A DNA stretch of 64,000 nucleotides from Corynebacterium variabile (GTDB lineage Bacteria; Actinomycetota; Actinomycetes; Mycobacteriales; Mycobacteriaceae), in assembly GCF_006539825.1 (NCBI RefSeq), contig NZ_BJNT01000003.1, positions 1 to 64,000 on the forward strand, in the 5' to 3' direction. Position numbers and translations under genes: made by a program. Below the pieces are notes generated by a model that saw only the letters and a program-made list of their open reading frames with translations, was not told the DNA's origin and ran no database searches. Positions 26,244-35,623 of this stretch are shown here, one piece after another. How positions within the stretch are numbered: the first letter of the stretch is position 1; each line of letters begins with the position of its first letter.

Positions 26244-28643
26244 ATGGCTAAACTCCTCTACCGGATCGGACGATCCGCATACCTTCACCGATGGCGGTTC
26301 ATCGCCGTCTGGATCCTCATCCTCATCGGTGCCGGCTCCGCAGCCGCCGGCCTGATGAAGAACACCTCCGAGTCGATGACCATCCCGGGACTCGAGTCGC
26401 TGGAGACCAATGACAAGGTCATGGAGATCTTCGGCGGGGACGACTCCCTCGAAGCCCCCACCGGGACCGTCGTCGTCCGCGCCCCCGAGGGACAGACCCT
26501 CGAGGACACGGACGTCAAGGCCGACCTCGACAAGCTCATCGCCGACCTGCAGGGCAGCGACAAGATCAAGGACACCGACGCCATCGTCGATCCGCTGACC
26601 GCCGCGGCGGGCATGGAGCAGCAGCTCACCGAGGCGAAGACCCCCCAGCTCAAGGCCCGGGGTCTGAGTGACAGGGAGATCACTGCCGCGATCGACGCCG
26701 ATGTCGCCGACCTCTCCCCCGTCAGTGACAACGGCCGTACCGGCACGTTCACCGTCACCCTCGACGCGGAGAACATGCAGGACATCAAGCCCGAGGACGT
26801 CACCGCGGTCACCGATCTCATCGACTCCGACAAGACCGGTAACCTCGACATCTCCTACAACGGCAACGCCTTCCAGACCATGGAGGTCGGCGGTTCGTCC
26901 GAGCTCATCGGTATGGCCGTCGCCGCCGTGGTCCTCATCGTCACCTTCGGTTCCTTCGTCGCCGCAGGACTGCCGCTGCTCTCCGCCATCGTCGGCGTGG
27001 GCACCGGCATGCTGCTCATCTACGCAGGTACCGGTCTGACCGACACGATCAACTCGACCACCCCGACCCTGGCCACGATGATCGGCCTGGCCGTCGGCAT
27101 CGACTACGCCCTGTTCATCGTCTCGCGGTTCCGCAACGAACTCATCGCCCGGGTCAAGGGCGAGGATCTCGAACCGAAGGAACTCGCCGCCAAGTTCAAG
27201 GAACTCCCGGCCCAGGAGCGTGCGCACCTCGCCGGACTCTCCGTCGGCAAGGCCGGCTCCGCCGTGGTCTTCGCCGGCCTCACCGTGCTCATCGCCCTGG
27301 CCGCGCTCTCGATCATCAACATCCCCTTCCTCACCGCGATGGCTCTGGCCGCGGCCCTCACCGTCGCCATCGCCGTCGTCGTGGCGCTCACCTTCCTGCC
27401 GGCCGTCCTCGGCGCGGTGGGCACCAAGGTCTTCGCCGCGCGTGCTCCGTGGGTCAAGGCCCCGGACCCCGAGAGCGAGAAGCCGACCATGGGCCTCAAG
27501 TGGGTCCGCCAGGTCCGCAAGCGTCCGGTCGTCTTCCTCGGCGCATCCGTCCTCGCCCTGCTCCTGCTCGCCATCCCGGTGCTGAACATGCGCCTGGCGA
27601 TGCCCACCGACGGCACCGCCAACCTCGGCAGCCCGCAGCGCACCGCCTACGAGTGGATCGACGAGGACTTCGGTGCGGGCCGCAACGCCCCGCTCGTCGC
27701 GCTCGTGGACGGCAACGGACAGGACCCCGAGACCGCACAGAAGTCCTTCGCCGAAGCGGTCACCGAGATCAGCCAGGTCGACGGCGTCAAGCACGCCCAG
27801 CTCACCCAGATGACCGAGGACGCCGGCTACGCGCAGATCCTCATCACCCCGACCACCGGGGCGACCGACGAGGTGACCAGCGAGACCTTGGAGAACCTCC
27901 GCACCCTGGAGGGGACCTACTCCGACAACACCGGCGCGTCCTTCGCCGTCACCGGCGTCACCGCCATCTACGACGACATTTCCGACCGTCTGTCCGAGGT
28001 GCTCATCCCCTACGTCGCCATCGTGGTGGTGCTGGCGTTCATCCTCCTGATGGTCGTCTTCCGTTCGCTGTGGGTGCCGCTCATTGCGGCCCTCGGCTTC
28101 GCCCTCTCGGTGGCCGCCACCTTCGGCGTCACCGTCGGCATCTGGCAGGAGGGCTGGTTCGGCATCACCGATGATCCGCAGCCGCTGCTGTCCTTCCTGC
28201 CGATCATGCTCATCGGTATCGTCTTCGGACTCGCGATGGACTACCAGGTGTTCCTGGTGACCCGTATGCGCGAGGGCTACGTCCACGGCAAGACCGCGGG
28301 CAACGCCGTCTCCAACGGCTTCAAGCACGGTGCCCGCGTGGTCACCGCCGCCGCCCTGATCATGATGTCCGTGTTCTCCGCGTTCATCCTCATGGACGAG
28401 GCGCTGATCAAGGTGATGGGTTCCGCCCTGGCCCTGGCCGTCTTCTTCGACGCCTTCATCGTCCGCATGACCATCGTCCCGGCCACCCTGTTCCTGCTCG
28501 GTGACCGCGCCTGGAAGCTCCCGAAGTGGCTGGACAAGATCCTGCCGAAGGTGGACGTCGAGGGAGAAGGTCTCGTCGGCGAGGACGCTGACGCGATCCT
28601 GGGCGCGAAGGACAAGAAGGAAAAGGTCGGGTCCGGTGCCTGA
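26244..28643 (+). CDS. MMPL/RND-family transporter
   Basis: A 799-residue inner-membrane transporter. Each half has one N-terminal helix (HRWRFIAVWILILIGAGSAA), a large periplasmic domain (about 50-220 and 450-560), and a cluster of five helices. The proton-relay motifs are visible: GLAVGIDYALFIVSRFRNE in the first half and GIVFGLAMDYQVFLVTRMRE in the second, both with the Asp-Tyr pair of MmpL3-like proteins. Mycolata use such proteins for lipids, but this one is coupled to a TetR gene with an 8-bp overlap, typical of drug/lipid efflux units. The start at 26244 (MAKLLYRIG) fits homologues better than 26208. Confidence 0.9.
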   Translation: MAKLLYRIGRSAYLHRWRFIAVWILILIGAGSAAAGLMKNTSESMTIPGLESLETNDKVMEIFGGDDSLEAPTGTVVVRAPEGQTLEDTDVKADLDKLIADLQGSDKIKDTDAIVDPLTAAAGMEQQLTEAKTPQLKARGLSDREITAAIDADVADLSPVSDNGRTGTFTVTLDAENMQDIKPEDVTAVTDLIDSDKTGNLDISYNGNAFQTMEVGGSSELIGMAVAAVVLIVTFGSFVAAGLPLLSAIVGVGTGMLLIYAGTGLTDTINSTTPTLATMIGLAVGIDYALFIVSRFRNELIARVKGEDLEPKELAAKFKELPAQERAHLAGLSVGKAGSAVVFAGLTVLIALAALSIINIPFLTAMALAAALTVAIAVVVALTFLPAVLGAVGTKVFAARAPWVKAPDPESEKPTMGLKWVRQVRKRPVVFLGASVLALLLLAIPVLNMRLAMPTDGTANLGSPQRTAYEWIDEDFGAGRNAPLVALVDGNGQDPETAQKSFAEAVTEISQVDGVKHAQLTQMTEDAGYAQILITPTTGATDEVTSETLENLRTLEGTYSDNTGASFAVTGVTAIYDDISDRLSEVLIPYVAIVVVLAFILLMVVFRSLWVPLIAALGFALSVAATFGVTVGIWQEGWFGITDDPQPLLSFLPIMLIGIVFGLAMDYQVFLVTRMREGYVHGKTAGNAVSNGFKHGARVVTAAALIMMSVFSAFILMDEALIKVMGSALALAVFFDAFIVRMTIVPATLFLLGDRAWKLPKWLDKILPKVDVEGEGLVGEDADAILGAKDKKEKVGSGA

Positions 28644-29313
28644 GCAGACTCATGAACCCGTGCTGTCCCTGCGGGAGCAGAAGAAGGAGGAGACCCGACG
28701 TGCGCTGTCCCGGGCCGCCGCCGAACTGCTCCTCGCCGAGGGCACCGAGAACATGACTGTCGCCGCGATCGCGGAGAAGGCGGGAGTGTCCACCCGGACC
28801 TTCCACAACTACTTCCCGCGTCGCGAGGACGCCCTGCTCCTCTTCATCGAGGACACCCTCGATGACTGGTGCCGTCAGGTGGAGGACGCTCCGGAGGGCG
28901 AACACCCCCTGGACACCATGCACCGCCTCATCGGTGACCGTCTCAGTGACGGCACCCACCCGGAGGGCGCCCCGGAGAATCCCGGGACACTGCTGAACCT
29001 CATGACCATCGGCGACCACCTCAGTGCGGTCACCGGAGCGAAAGAGAAAGCCCGGGTCCAGCACGTCGCGGACGGTCTGCTGGAGGCACTCTACCGGCGC
29101 CCGGGACACGGGATGTCCCGGCAGGGTGTGGCACTGCTGCTCATCTCCTCACTGGCTGCCGGGGCCCTGGCCGTGGAACCTGCCCGACAGAACAGCACCG
29201 GCACGGAGTGCGGGAGCATTCCGCCGTGGGCCTGGCCGAGCAGCGGCCCGCAGGATGCCCCCTCCCGACTGGAGGAGAGTTTCCGGCTGCTGCGTGCCGG
29301 CTTCGGCGGGTAG
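28636..29313 (+). CDS. TetR-family transcriptional regulator
   Basis: A 225-residue regulator with an N-terminal helix-turn-helix: LREQKKEETRRALSRAAAEL, then VAAIAEKAGVSTRTFHNYFPRREDALL, which matches the TetR_N pattern. The ligand-binding C-terminal half is not recognisable. GTG at 28636 is the start; it overlaps the mmpL stop by 8 bp, so the two are translated together. It probably represses its own operon through the palindrome at 26208-26221. A strong terminator follows. Confidence 0.9.
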   Translation: MPEQTHEPVLSLREQKKEETRRALSRAAAELLLAEGTENMTVAAIAEKAGVSTRTFHNYFPRREDALLLFIEDTLDDWCRQVEDAPEGEHPLDTMHRLIGDRLSDGTHPEGAPENPGTLLNLMTIGDHLSAVTGAKEKARVQHVADGLLEALYRRPGHGMSRQGVALLLISSLAAGALAVEPARQNSTGTECGSIPPWAWPSSGPQDAPSRLEESFRLLRAGFGG

Positions 29314-29355
29314 CCGACACCCGGGACAACCCTGAACCGGCCTGAACCGGCCTGA

Positions 29356-29393
29356 CCGGGGGAGCGGAGATATCCGCTCCCCCGGTTTCGTCT
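29356..29393 (+). terminator. Intrinsic terminator after mmpL-tetR
   Basis: A 13-bp perfect stem (29356-29368 with 29373-29385) closed by a GATA loop, followed by TTTCGTCT. Directly before it is a short direct repeat of CCTGAACCGG. It isolates the operon from the FMN riboswitch. Confidence 0.88.
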
Positions 29394-29464
29394 GTCCGGG
29401 GCTTTCTTTCTCTCAGGTTCTTTCACTGACGCGACCCACCGGGCGGTGTAACGTAATCTCCCGT

Positions 29465-29600
29465 ACAGATTCTCAGGGCGGGGTGGAATTCCCCACCGGC
29501 GGTGAAAGCCCGCGAGCGCCACCTCCACCAGGTGGGTCCAGCAGATCCGGTGTGATTCCGGAGCCGACGGTCACAGTCCGGACGGGAGAGAAAGGCTGGA
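29465..29600 (+). ncRNA. FMN riboswitch (RFN element)
   Basis: The conserved RFN core is present: TTCTCAGGGCGGGG at the 5' side, GGTGAAAGCCCGCGAGCG, TCCGGTGTGATTCCGGAGCCGACGG (in two parts around 29550), and AGTCCGGACGGGAGAGAA at the 3' side. The Shine-Dalgarno-like GAGAAAGG lies in the 3' closing strand, so FMN binding should hide the ribosome binding site of the pnuX gene at 29607; no terminator is seen between them. Confidence 0.95.
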
Positions 29601-29606
29601 CACCTC

Positions 29607-30404
29607 ATGTCCGGATCATTGTTCACCTCATTACTCGACGCGCAGTGGACCATCGGCGACACCGCCATCCTCTGGCGCGAGATCATCGGCAACGGCTTCG
29701 GTATCGCCTCAGCGATCGGCGGCATGCGCCGCGTCGTCTGGGCCTGGCCGGTCGGCATCATCGGTAACGTGCTGCTGTTCACGGTCTTCCTCGGCGGTGT
29801 CTTCCACACCCCGCAGGACCTCGACCTCTACGGCCAGGCAGGACGCCAGGTCATGTTCCTCATCGTCAGCACCTACGGCTGGTACCAGTGGCAGAAGGCG
29901 AAGCAGGCCGGGATGCGGGAACCGGACCAGACCGACCCCTCCCGGTCCATCGTCACCGAGCCGGCGAACACCTACGAAGCTGTCCAGCCGCACTGGGCCT
30001 CCGCGAAGGAACGGCTGTTCATGCTGGTCGTCGCAGTGGGCGGCACCTGCGGCTTCGCCTGGATCTTCTCCTCACTCGGATCCTGGGGCCCCTGGTCGGA
30101 CGCCTGGATCTTCACCGGCTCCCTGCTCGCCACCCTCGGCATGGCCCGCGGCTGGACCGAGTTCTGGCTCATCTGGATCGCGGTGGACCTGGTCGGCGTC
30201 CCCCTGCTGTTCTCGGCGGGGTACTACCCCAGCGCAGTGCTCTACCTCGTGTACGCCGCGTTCGTCGTCTGGGGCTTCGTGGTGTGGTTGAAGGTGCAGC
30301 GCGAGACGCGGGCGCGCGAGCTGGTGGAGGGTCCGTCAGACGCCCCGGTGCAGGTCCTCCACAGCGCGTCATCGACCGGCGTGAGTACCGGTCACCTGCA
30401 CTGA
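29607..30404 (+). CDS. pnuX: PnuC-family riboflavin transporter (PnuX type)
   Basis: A 265-residue membrane protein of the PnuC fold with about seven helices (WAWPVGIIGNVLLFTVFLGG, RQVMFLIVSTYGWYQW, LFMLVVAVGGTCGFAWIF, WTEFWLIWIAVDLVGVPLLF, SAVLYLVYAAFVVWGFVVW). The WYQW box and WxxWIAVDL segment are PnuC signatures. PnuC itself imports nicotinamide riboside, but the FMN riboswitch directly upstream indicates riboflavin uptake, as shown for corynebacterial PnuX. The start codon lies about 7 nt after the riboswitch 3' strand. Confidence 0.9.
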   Translation: MSGSLFTSLLDAQWTIGDTAILWREIIGNGFGIASAIGGMRRVVWAWPVGIIGNVLLFTVFLGGVFHTPQDLDLYGQAGRQVMFLIVSTYGWYQWQKAKQAGMREPDQTDPSRSIVTEPANTYEAVQPHWASAKERLFMLVVAVGGTCGFAWIFSSLGSWGPWSDAWIFTGSLLATLGMARGWTEFWLIWIAVDLVGVPLLFSAGYYPSAVLYLVYAAFVVWGFVVWLKVQRETRARELVEGPSDAPVQVLHSASSTGVSTGHLH

Positions 30405-30542
30405 CGCGTCCGCTGCCGTGGCGGTGCGCACCGCCGATGTACTGGATATGTCGGGCAGACTGCCGTAAGGTGCACGGGGTATATTGATCGGTTCCGCACA
30501 CCTCCTCGTCGCGGGCCGCCACGTGGAGGAGGAAGCCCCGTA

Positions 30543-31439
30543 GTGACCACCATGAGAAATGTCGGCGAAGACAGCGCCATGGATGTGACTGACGGAGCGG
30601 GAACTGACGGGACTCCGTCGGTCACCTCCTCGGTCCGTCTCAGTGGCCTGCCCGTCCGGATTCTCAACTACCTTGTCAAGCCCCGCTGGTGGTTCGAGAT
30701 CGCGATGATCTACGGCATCTACGCCGTGTACTCGCTGATCCGCAACGGCGTCCACGATGTCGAGGAGAAGGCATTCTCCAACGGCCAGTGGATCCTCGAT
30801 GCCGAGGACAGGTTCGGTCTGGCCTGGGAACGTGGCCTCAACACCTTCCTGGACACCACCCCCTCGGTGGCAGCGGTATGTGCGGTCGTCTACGCGTCGC
30901 TCCACTTCATCGTGACACCGGGAACACTGGTCTGGCTCTATGTGAAGCACCACCGTCACTACCGTTTCACCAGCACCGTCCTGATCCTGACCACCTGCCT
31001 GGCACTCGTCGGCTTCTACACCCTGCCGACCGCACCGCCGCGGATGTTCGACGGTGAGGGATTCGTCGACATCATGGCGAAGACCGGCACATGGGGCTGG
31101 TGGCCGGAATCCGGCACCCCGGCCTCGGACAACATCTCGAACCAGTTCGCCGCCATGCCGTCCCTGCACTGCGCCTGGGCGACCTTCTGCGGCATCGTCA
31201 TCGTGATGTACACGAAGAACCACGTCGTCCGCGTCCTCGGTGCCCTGTACCCGGTCCTCACCTACTTCGTGGTGATGGGCACCGCGAACCACTACCTGCT
31301 CGACGTCGTCGGCGGGCTGGTCACCCTCCTCGTCGGCTTCATCCTGGCCTGGCTGCTGCGGATGGCATGGCAGGCCTACCTGGCCCGGCACCTCGATCCG
31401 CAGATCGTCACCCAGCTTTCCGCGAAGGGTGCCGCCTAG
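30543..31439 (+). CDS. PAP2 superfamily membrane phosphatase/transferase
   Basis: A 298-residue membrane protein of the Aur1/inositol-phosphotransferase-like PAP2 branch. Six or so helices are visible; the acid phosphatase motifs are PTAPPRM (motif 1 region), MPSLHCAWATFCG (motif 2) and ANHYLLDVVGG (motif 3), with the two catalytic histidines and Asp. The active site would face the periplasm. It may dephosphorylate lipid phosphates or transfer headgroups; this is inference from family. GTG 30543 is preceded by GGAGGAGGAAG at a good distance; ATG 30552 is the alternative. A TATATTGAT sequence at about 30480 is a good -10 candidate. Confidence 0.85.
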   Translation: MTTMRNVGEDSAMDVTDGAGTDGTPSVTSSVRLSGLPVRILNYLVKPRWWFEIAMIYGIYAVYSLIRNGVHDVEEKAFSNGQWILDAEDRFGLAWERGLNTFLDTTPSVAAVCAVVYASLHFIVTPGTLVWLYVKHHRHYRFTSTVLILTTCLALVGFYTLPTAPPRMFDGEGFVDIMAKTGTWGWWPESGTPASDNISNQFAAMPSLHCAWATFCGIVIVMYTKNHVVRVLGALYPVLTYFVVMGTANHYLLDVVGGLVTLLVGFILAWLLRMAWQAYLARHLDPQIVTQLSAKGAA

Positions 31440-31467
31440 CACTTCAGAGGCTCCGCACCTCAGTGGA

Positions 31468-32556
31468 TCAACGCTCCGGCAGCTCCTCGAGCACAGCCCG
31501 GATCTCCCCACGGACGCCGTCTCCGATCTCCGCGAGCGTCGCGGGAACGAAGGCGGCGTCCTTCGTCTTGTCGACGAGCACCGCACGCACACCCTCCGCG
31601 AAGTCGGGCAGCTGCCGGGCCCGGGAACCCAGGGCGAATTCGGCGTCCAGCGCCTCGCGCAGGGAGTGCTGTGACGAAAACTCCAGCAGCGCAGCCATCG
31701 CTTCCAGGGAGCTCGGGCTCGCCGGGGCCAGGAGGTCCCGGGTGAGGGACGCAGTGGCGTCTGTGGCGTCCCTCAGACGGGCGGCGATCTCCGGCCAGCG
31801 GACGCCGTCCATGAGCTCGACGATGCGTCCCGCCATCTCCGACAGGGCCGACTCCGGGTACTGCGACTCCTGGACCGCCGTGGCGAAAGCCGCGTCCGCG
31901 CCCTCAGCGAAGAGCCGGTCGGCAAAGACGTCGGCGTCAGGCACGAGGTGGGTGGCCAGGCCGGTCCACAGCAGATCCCCGGCAGTCAGCCGGTAGGCGG
32001 TCGCTGCGAGCCAGAGGCCGAGCTCCAGGGAGGGCCTCCCCTCGTCCGACTGCGACGGCAGGTGGGTGAAGACGTGGGAGATTCCGACGTCGGTGATGAA
32101 CCCGATGGCGGCCTCCGGCATCGAGGCCCAGGTCTTCGGGGTGATGACGCGATGTGTCGCGTGCATGGACACGCCCATGCCCCCGCCCATGGTGATCCCG
32201 TCGAGCAGCGCGATGACAGGCTTGGGGAAGGTGGCGATCGCATAGTTGACGTCGTACTCCTCAAGGAAGAACGTGTCACCGGGCGCGCGGTCCCCCGCCA
32301 GGTCTGTCTCCCGCACCGAGCGCACATCCCCACCCGAGCAGAACGCCTTCGGGGACACCGACCGGATGAGGACCTGCCGGATGCCGTCATCTGCGGCGAA
32401 GCGGTCGAGGGCGGCGGCGATGCCGCGGATCATGTCGAGATTCAGGGCATTGAGGGTACGGGGTCGGTCGAGGGTGATGACGCCGGTGGTACCGGCGCCG
32501 GTGCCGAGCACTGCGACGGTCACGTCAGCGGCATTGGTGAGTTCAGATTCAGACAT
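31468..32556 (-). CDS. Enoyl-CoA hydratase/isomerase family, 3-hydroxyisobutyryl-CoA hydrolase-like
   Basis: A 362-residue crotonase-fold enzyme. TLNALNLDMIRGIAAAL, the oxyanion-hole loop FCSGGDVRSV, and KPVIALLDGITMGGGMG followed by MPEAAIGFITDVG, with the Glu used for hydrolysis, identify the hydroxyisobutyryl-CoA hydrolase branch (valine catabolism) over a plain hydratase. The long C-terminal domain fits that branch. The start is ATG 32556 or ATG 32565; the first has weak GGGAA ahead of it. A GlxR-like site overlaps the region just before the start, and fadD is divergent. Confidence 0.85.
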   Translation of the reverse strand: MSESELTNAADVTVAVLGTGAGTTGVITLDRPRTLNALNLDMIRGIAAALDRFAADDGIRQVLIRSVSPKAFCSGGDVRSVRETDLAGDRAPGDTFFLEEYDVNYAIATFPKPVIALLDGITMGGGMGVSMHATHRVITPKTWASMPEAAIGFITDVGISHVFTHLPSQSDEGRPSLELGLWLAATAYRLTAGDLLWTGLATHLVPDADVFADRLFAEGADAAFATAVQESQYPESALSEMAGRIVELMDGVRWPEIAARLRDATDATASLTRDLLAPASPSSLEAMAALLEFSSQHSLREALDAEFALGSRARQLPDFAEGVRAVLVDKTKDAAFVPATLAEIGDGVRGEIRAVLEELPER

Positions 32557-32565
32557 GGTTCCCAT

Positions 32566-32581
32566 GGTGACACAGGTCACG
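32566..32581. promoter_or_regulatory. GlxR-like (cAMP receptor) site 1
   Basis: GGTGACACAGGTCACG matches the corynebacterial GlxR consensus TGTGANNTANNTCACA at 9 of 12 defined positions, with perfect GTGA/TCAC spacing. It stands at the start of the hydrolase gene, in the gap shared with fadD. Confidence 0.5.
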
Positions 32582-32662
32582 GGGTATGTGGAATGAGCCA
32601 AGGTTCGATCCCTGTAGGTGAATGACGGACACCCATGATCGACAACATCTTTTGTTTGCTAG

Positions 32663-32678
32663 AGTGATCCACATCACC
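32663..32678. promoter_or_regulatory. GlxR-like (cAMP receptor) site 2
   Basis: AGTGATCCACATCACC matches the GlxR consensus at 9 of 12 positions and lies 42 bp before the fadD start. Together with the site at 32566 it flanks the divergent promoter region. Confidence 0.5.
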
Positions 32679-32720
32679 AGTGTCGGTACTCCGACCCGAG
32701 CCCCCATGAAGGGACCCACG

Positions 32721-34583
32721 ATGACCACTGCCAGCTCCAGCACCCCGACCGTCCACCTCGACCCCGCGGTACAGTCCGTCGGCCACATGCTCCGCCGCCG
32801 TGTCGCCGCCACCCCGGACCGTCGGGCCTACAGCTTCCCGACCGAGGACGGCAGCTGGGACGTCGTGACCTGGGCACAGCTCGGGATCCAGGCGGCCGAG
32901 GTCGGCGCCGGACTCGTCAGCCTCGGCGTCCAGCCCGAGGACCGGGTCGCCATCGCCAGCACCACCCGCTACGAGTGGGTACTGACGAACTACGGGATCA
33001 TGGACGCCTCGGCGGCGACCGTCACCGTCTACCCCACCACCATCGCCGACGACGTGCAGTTCATCCTCGACGACTCCGACGCGAAGATCGTCTTCGTGGA
33101 GGGTGCCGAGCAGCTCGCCAAGATCACCGGTCTGCGCGACCAGTTGCCCAAGGTCGAGCACGTCGTCCTCATGACCGGCCGGATCCCGGAGGGCACCGAC
33201 ACCTCCTGGGTACTCACCATGCTCGATCTGCGTCACCGTGGCGTCCTCGCGCTGCGCGAGAATCCTGCCATGGTCGATGAGCGTGTGGACGCCACGACGA
33301 TGGAGCACCTGGCGACGCTGATCTACACGTCAGGAACCACCGGCCGACCCAAGGGTGTCCGCCTGCCCCACCGGGTGTGGGTCTTCGAGGCATACACGGC
33401 CGATGCCACGGCGAAGTCCGCCGGCGAAGACCTCCTGACCATCGACGACAAGCAGTTCCTGTGGCTGCCGCTGGCACACGTCATGGGCAAGCTGTTCATG
33501 GTGCTGCCGCTCCACTACGGCTTCGAGACCGCCGTCGACGGACGGATCGACAAGATCGTCGACAATCTCGCGGTGGTGAAGCCGACGTTCATGGCGTCCG
33601 CCCCGCGTGTCTTCGAGAAGGCCTACAACGGCGTCGAGGCGGCGATGGTGGCCAAGGGCGGCATCACCGAGAAGCTGTACCGGTGGGCGGTGAAGAACGG
33701 CGGCGCCGTCTTCGAGGCAGACCACGGCGTCGGTCATGCGGGCGCCTTCACCCGCTGGCAGGCGAAGCTCGGCGACAGGATCGTGCTATCCAAGGTCCGT
33801 GAGCGCTTCGGCGGCAGGGCCCGCTTCTTCATCTCCGGTTCCGCCGCCCTGAACCCTGAGATCAGCCGCTGGTTCGGCGCAGTCGGCATGCCCGTTCTGG
33901 AGGGTTACGGACTCACCGAGTCCAGCGCCGGAACCACCCTGACACAGCCCTCCCAGTACCGCACCGGCTACGTGGGGCGTCCCCTCAACGGCATCGAGGC
34001 GAAGGTGGACAGCGACGGCGAGCTGCTGTTACGCGGCCCGTCGATCATGGACCGCTACCACAACAACCCGGAAGCCACCGCCGAAGTCTTCACCGAGGAC
34101 GGCTTCTTCCGCACCGGCGACATCGCCGAGATCGACGACCAGGGGCGGATCCGTATCACCGACCGCAAGAAGGAGCTGTTCAAGACCTCGAACGGCAAGT
34201 ACGTCGCCCCCGCACTCATCGAGTCCACGTTCCGCGGACTGTGCCCGGTGGCCAGCCAGATGGTCGTCATCGGCAACAACCGGAAGTACGTCGGAGCCCT
34301 GATCACCCTCGACGACGCCGCGATCACCGCCTGGGCGGAGAAGGCGGGGATCACCGGCAGTTACAAGGAGATCGTCTCTTCGCCGCAGGTCCACGGGCTG
34401 GTCGGCGGGTACGTCGATGAGCTGAACGCCACGCTGAACCGGTGGGAACAGATCAAGACCTACCGGATCCTCCCGCGTGATCTCACCGTGGAGCGCCAGG
34501 AGATCACCCCGTCGCTGAAACTGCGCCGCAAGGTCATCGCCGAACATTTCAACTACGACATCGAGAAGCTGTTCGAGGAGTAG
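32721..34583 (+). CDS. fadD: Long-chain fatty acid-CoA ligase
   Basis: A 620-residue AMP-forming ligase that activates fatty acids with ATP and CoA. LIYTSGTTGRPKGVRLPH is the P-loop, LPLAHVMGKLFMVLPL and GSAALNPEISRWF follow, EGYGLTESSAGTTLTQP is the adenylate site, and FRTGDIAEIDDQGRIRITDRKKE with the catalytic Lys in SNGKYVAPALIE ends the large domain. It resembles mycobacterial FadD15. ATG 32721 has AGGGA seven bases ahead and is preferred over 32706. Convergent with ppk2, 6 bp apart. Confidence 0.92.
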   Translation: MTTASSSTPTVHLDPAVQSVGHMLRRRVAATPDRRAYSFPTEDGSWDVVTWAQLGIQAAEVGAGLVSLGVQPEDRVAIASTTRYEWVLTNYGIMDASAATVTVYPTTIADDVQFILDDSDAKIVFVEGAEQLAKITGLRDQLPKVEHVVLMTGRIPEGTDTSWVLTMLDLRHRGVLALRENPAMVDERVDATTMEHLATLIYTSGTTGRPKGVRLPHRVWVFEAYTADATAKSAGEDLLTIDDKQFLWLPLAHVMGKLFMVLPLHYGFETAVDGRIDKIVDNLAVVKPTFMASAPRVFEKAYNGVEAAMVAKGGITEKLYRWAVKNGGAVFEADHGVGHAGAFTRWQAKLGDRIVLSKVRERFGGRARFFISGSAALNPEISRWFGAVGMPVLEGYGLTESSAGTTLTQPSQYRTGYVGRPLNGIEAKVDSDGELLLRGPSIMDRYHNNPEATAEVFTEDGFFRTGDIAEIDDQGRIRITDRKKELFKTSNGKYVAPALIESTFRGLCPVASQMVVIGNNRKYVGALITLDDAAITAWAEKAGITGSYKEIVSSPQVHGLVGGYVDELNATLNRWEQIKTYRILPRDLTVERQEITPSLKLRRKVIAEHFNYDIEKLFEE

Positions 34584-34589
34584 GAACGG

Positions 34590-35468
34590 CTACTTCTCCT
34601 TCGCCTTGACCCTGGACTTCTCCAGGTCACCGGCGACGTCGGGGACGTAGCGGAACTCGGTGCGCGGGGGGCGCTCATAGGTCGAGTCGCCTTCGGGGCG
34701 GGCAGGGATCTTCGGGGGATTGTTCTCGACTTTCTCCCACGGCACCGACTCGAGGATGTGGTTGATGACGTTGATGCGCGAACGCTTCTTGTCCTCACTC
34801 TCCACCGTGTACCAGGGGGCAGTCACGGTGTCCGTGTGCGCGAACATCTCGTCCTTGGCCCTGGAGTAGTCCTCCCACCGGGTGATGGACTGCAGGTCCA
34901 TCGGGGAAAGCTTCCACTGGCGCAGCGGATCCTCGCGCCGTGAGGTGAAGCGGCGGATCTGTTCGTCGTCGGAGACCGAGAACCAGTACTTGCGCAGCAT
35001 GATGCCGTCCTCGACGAGCATCCGCTCGAACACCGGGGCCTGGTGCAGGAATCTCCGGTACTGCGCGGTGGTGCAGAAGCCCATCACGCGCTCGACGCCG
35101 GCCCGGTTGTACCAGGAGCGGTCGAAGATGACGATCTCGCCGGCGGTGGGGAGCTTCTCCACGTAGCGCTGGAAGTACCACTGCCCCTGCTCGCGGGAGG
35201 TGGGTGTCGGCAGCGCCTCGACCCGGCAGTACCGCGGGTTGAGGTACTGGGTGATGCGTTTGATCGCGGATCCCTTACCCGCCGCGTCGCGTCCCTCCAT
35301 GATGATGACGACGCGGGCCCCGGTCTCCCGGACCCACTGCTGCATCTCCACGAGCTGGGCCTGGAGTTCCTCCAGCCGTTTCTCGTAGGCCTTCTTGTCG
35401 AGCTTCGGCGGTGAACCGACGGATTCGTCGGCGCCGGTGGTCGGGACATTCCTACTGTTCGCGGACAT
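34590..35468 (-). CDS. ppk2: Polyphosphate kinase 2
   Basis: A 292-residue PPK2-family kinase that phosphorylates nucleoside di- or monophosphates using polyphosphate, or the reverse. The Walker A region is EGRDAAGKGSAIKRIT and the Walker B/lid region EIVIFDRSWYNRAGVERVMGF; RRFTSRREDPLRQWKLSP and ITRWEDYSRAKDEMF are further PPK2 blocks. A 20-residue polar N-terminal extension precedes the conserved KLDKKAYEKRLEELQAQL. It may work with the Ppx-type phosphatase at 1285-2232 in polyphosphate turnover. The start ATG is inferred from the family length. Confidence 0.94.
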   Translation of the reverse strand: MSANSRNVPTTGADESVGSPPKLDKKAYEKRLEELQAQLVEMQQWVRETGARVVIIMEGRDAAGKGSAIKRITQYLNPRYCRVEALPTPTSREQGQWYFQRYVEKLPTAGEIVIFDRSWYNRAGVERVMGFCTTAQYRRFLHQAPVFERMLVEDGIMLRKYWFSVSDDEQIRRFTSRREDPLRQWKLSPMDLQSITRWEDYSRAKDEMFAHTDTVTAPWYTVESEDKKRSRINVINHILESVPWEKVENNPPKIPARPEGDSTYERPPRTEFRYVPDVAGDLEKSRVKAKEK

Positions 35469-35623
35469 GCCCGGAGTTTACCGCGCACGGTCTTCGGCGG
35501 CCCTGCGACGAATTCCCCCGGGAGTACCCCTTGTCGATCACACATTCGATGGATATAATGATCATTACTGAAAGTGTATATCTCTGGCGACCGTAATACA
35601 TCACCTGATCGAGAGGAACGGCC

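Noticed and set aside
26112..28328. Minus-strand open frame of 738 codons opposite the mmpL gene
   Set aside because: Highly acidic/Gly/His-rich shadow translation without any family motif; plus strand is a complete MmpL.
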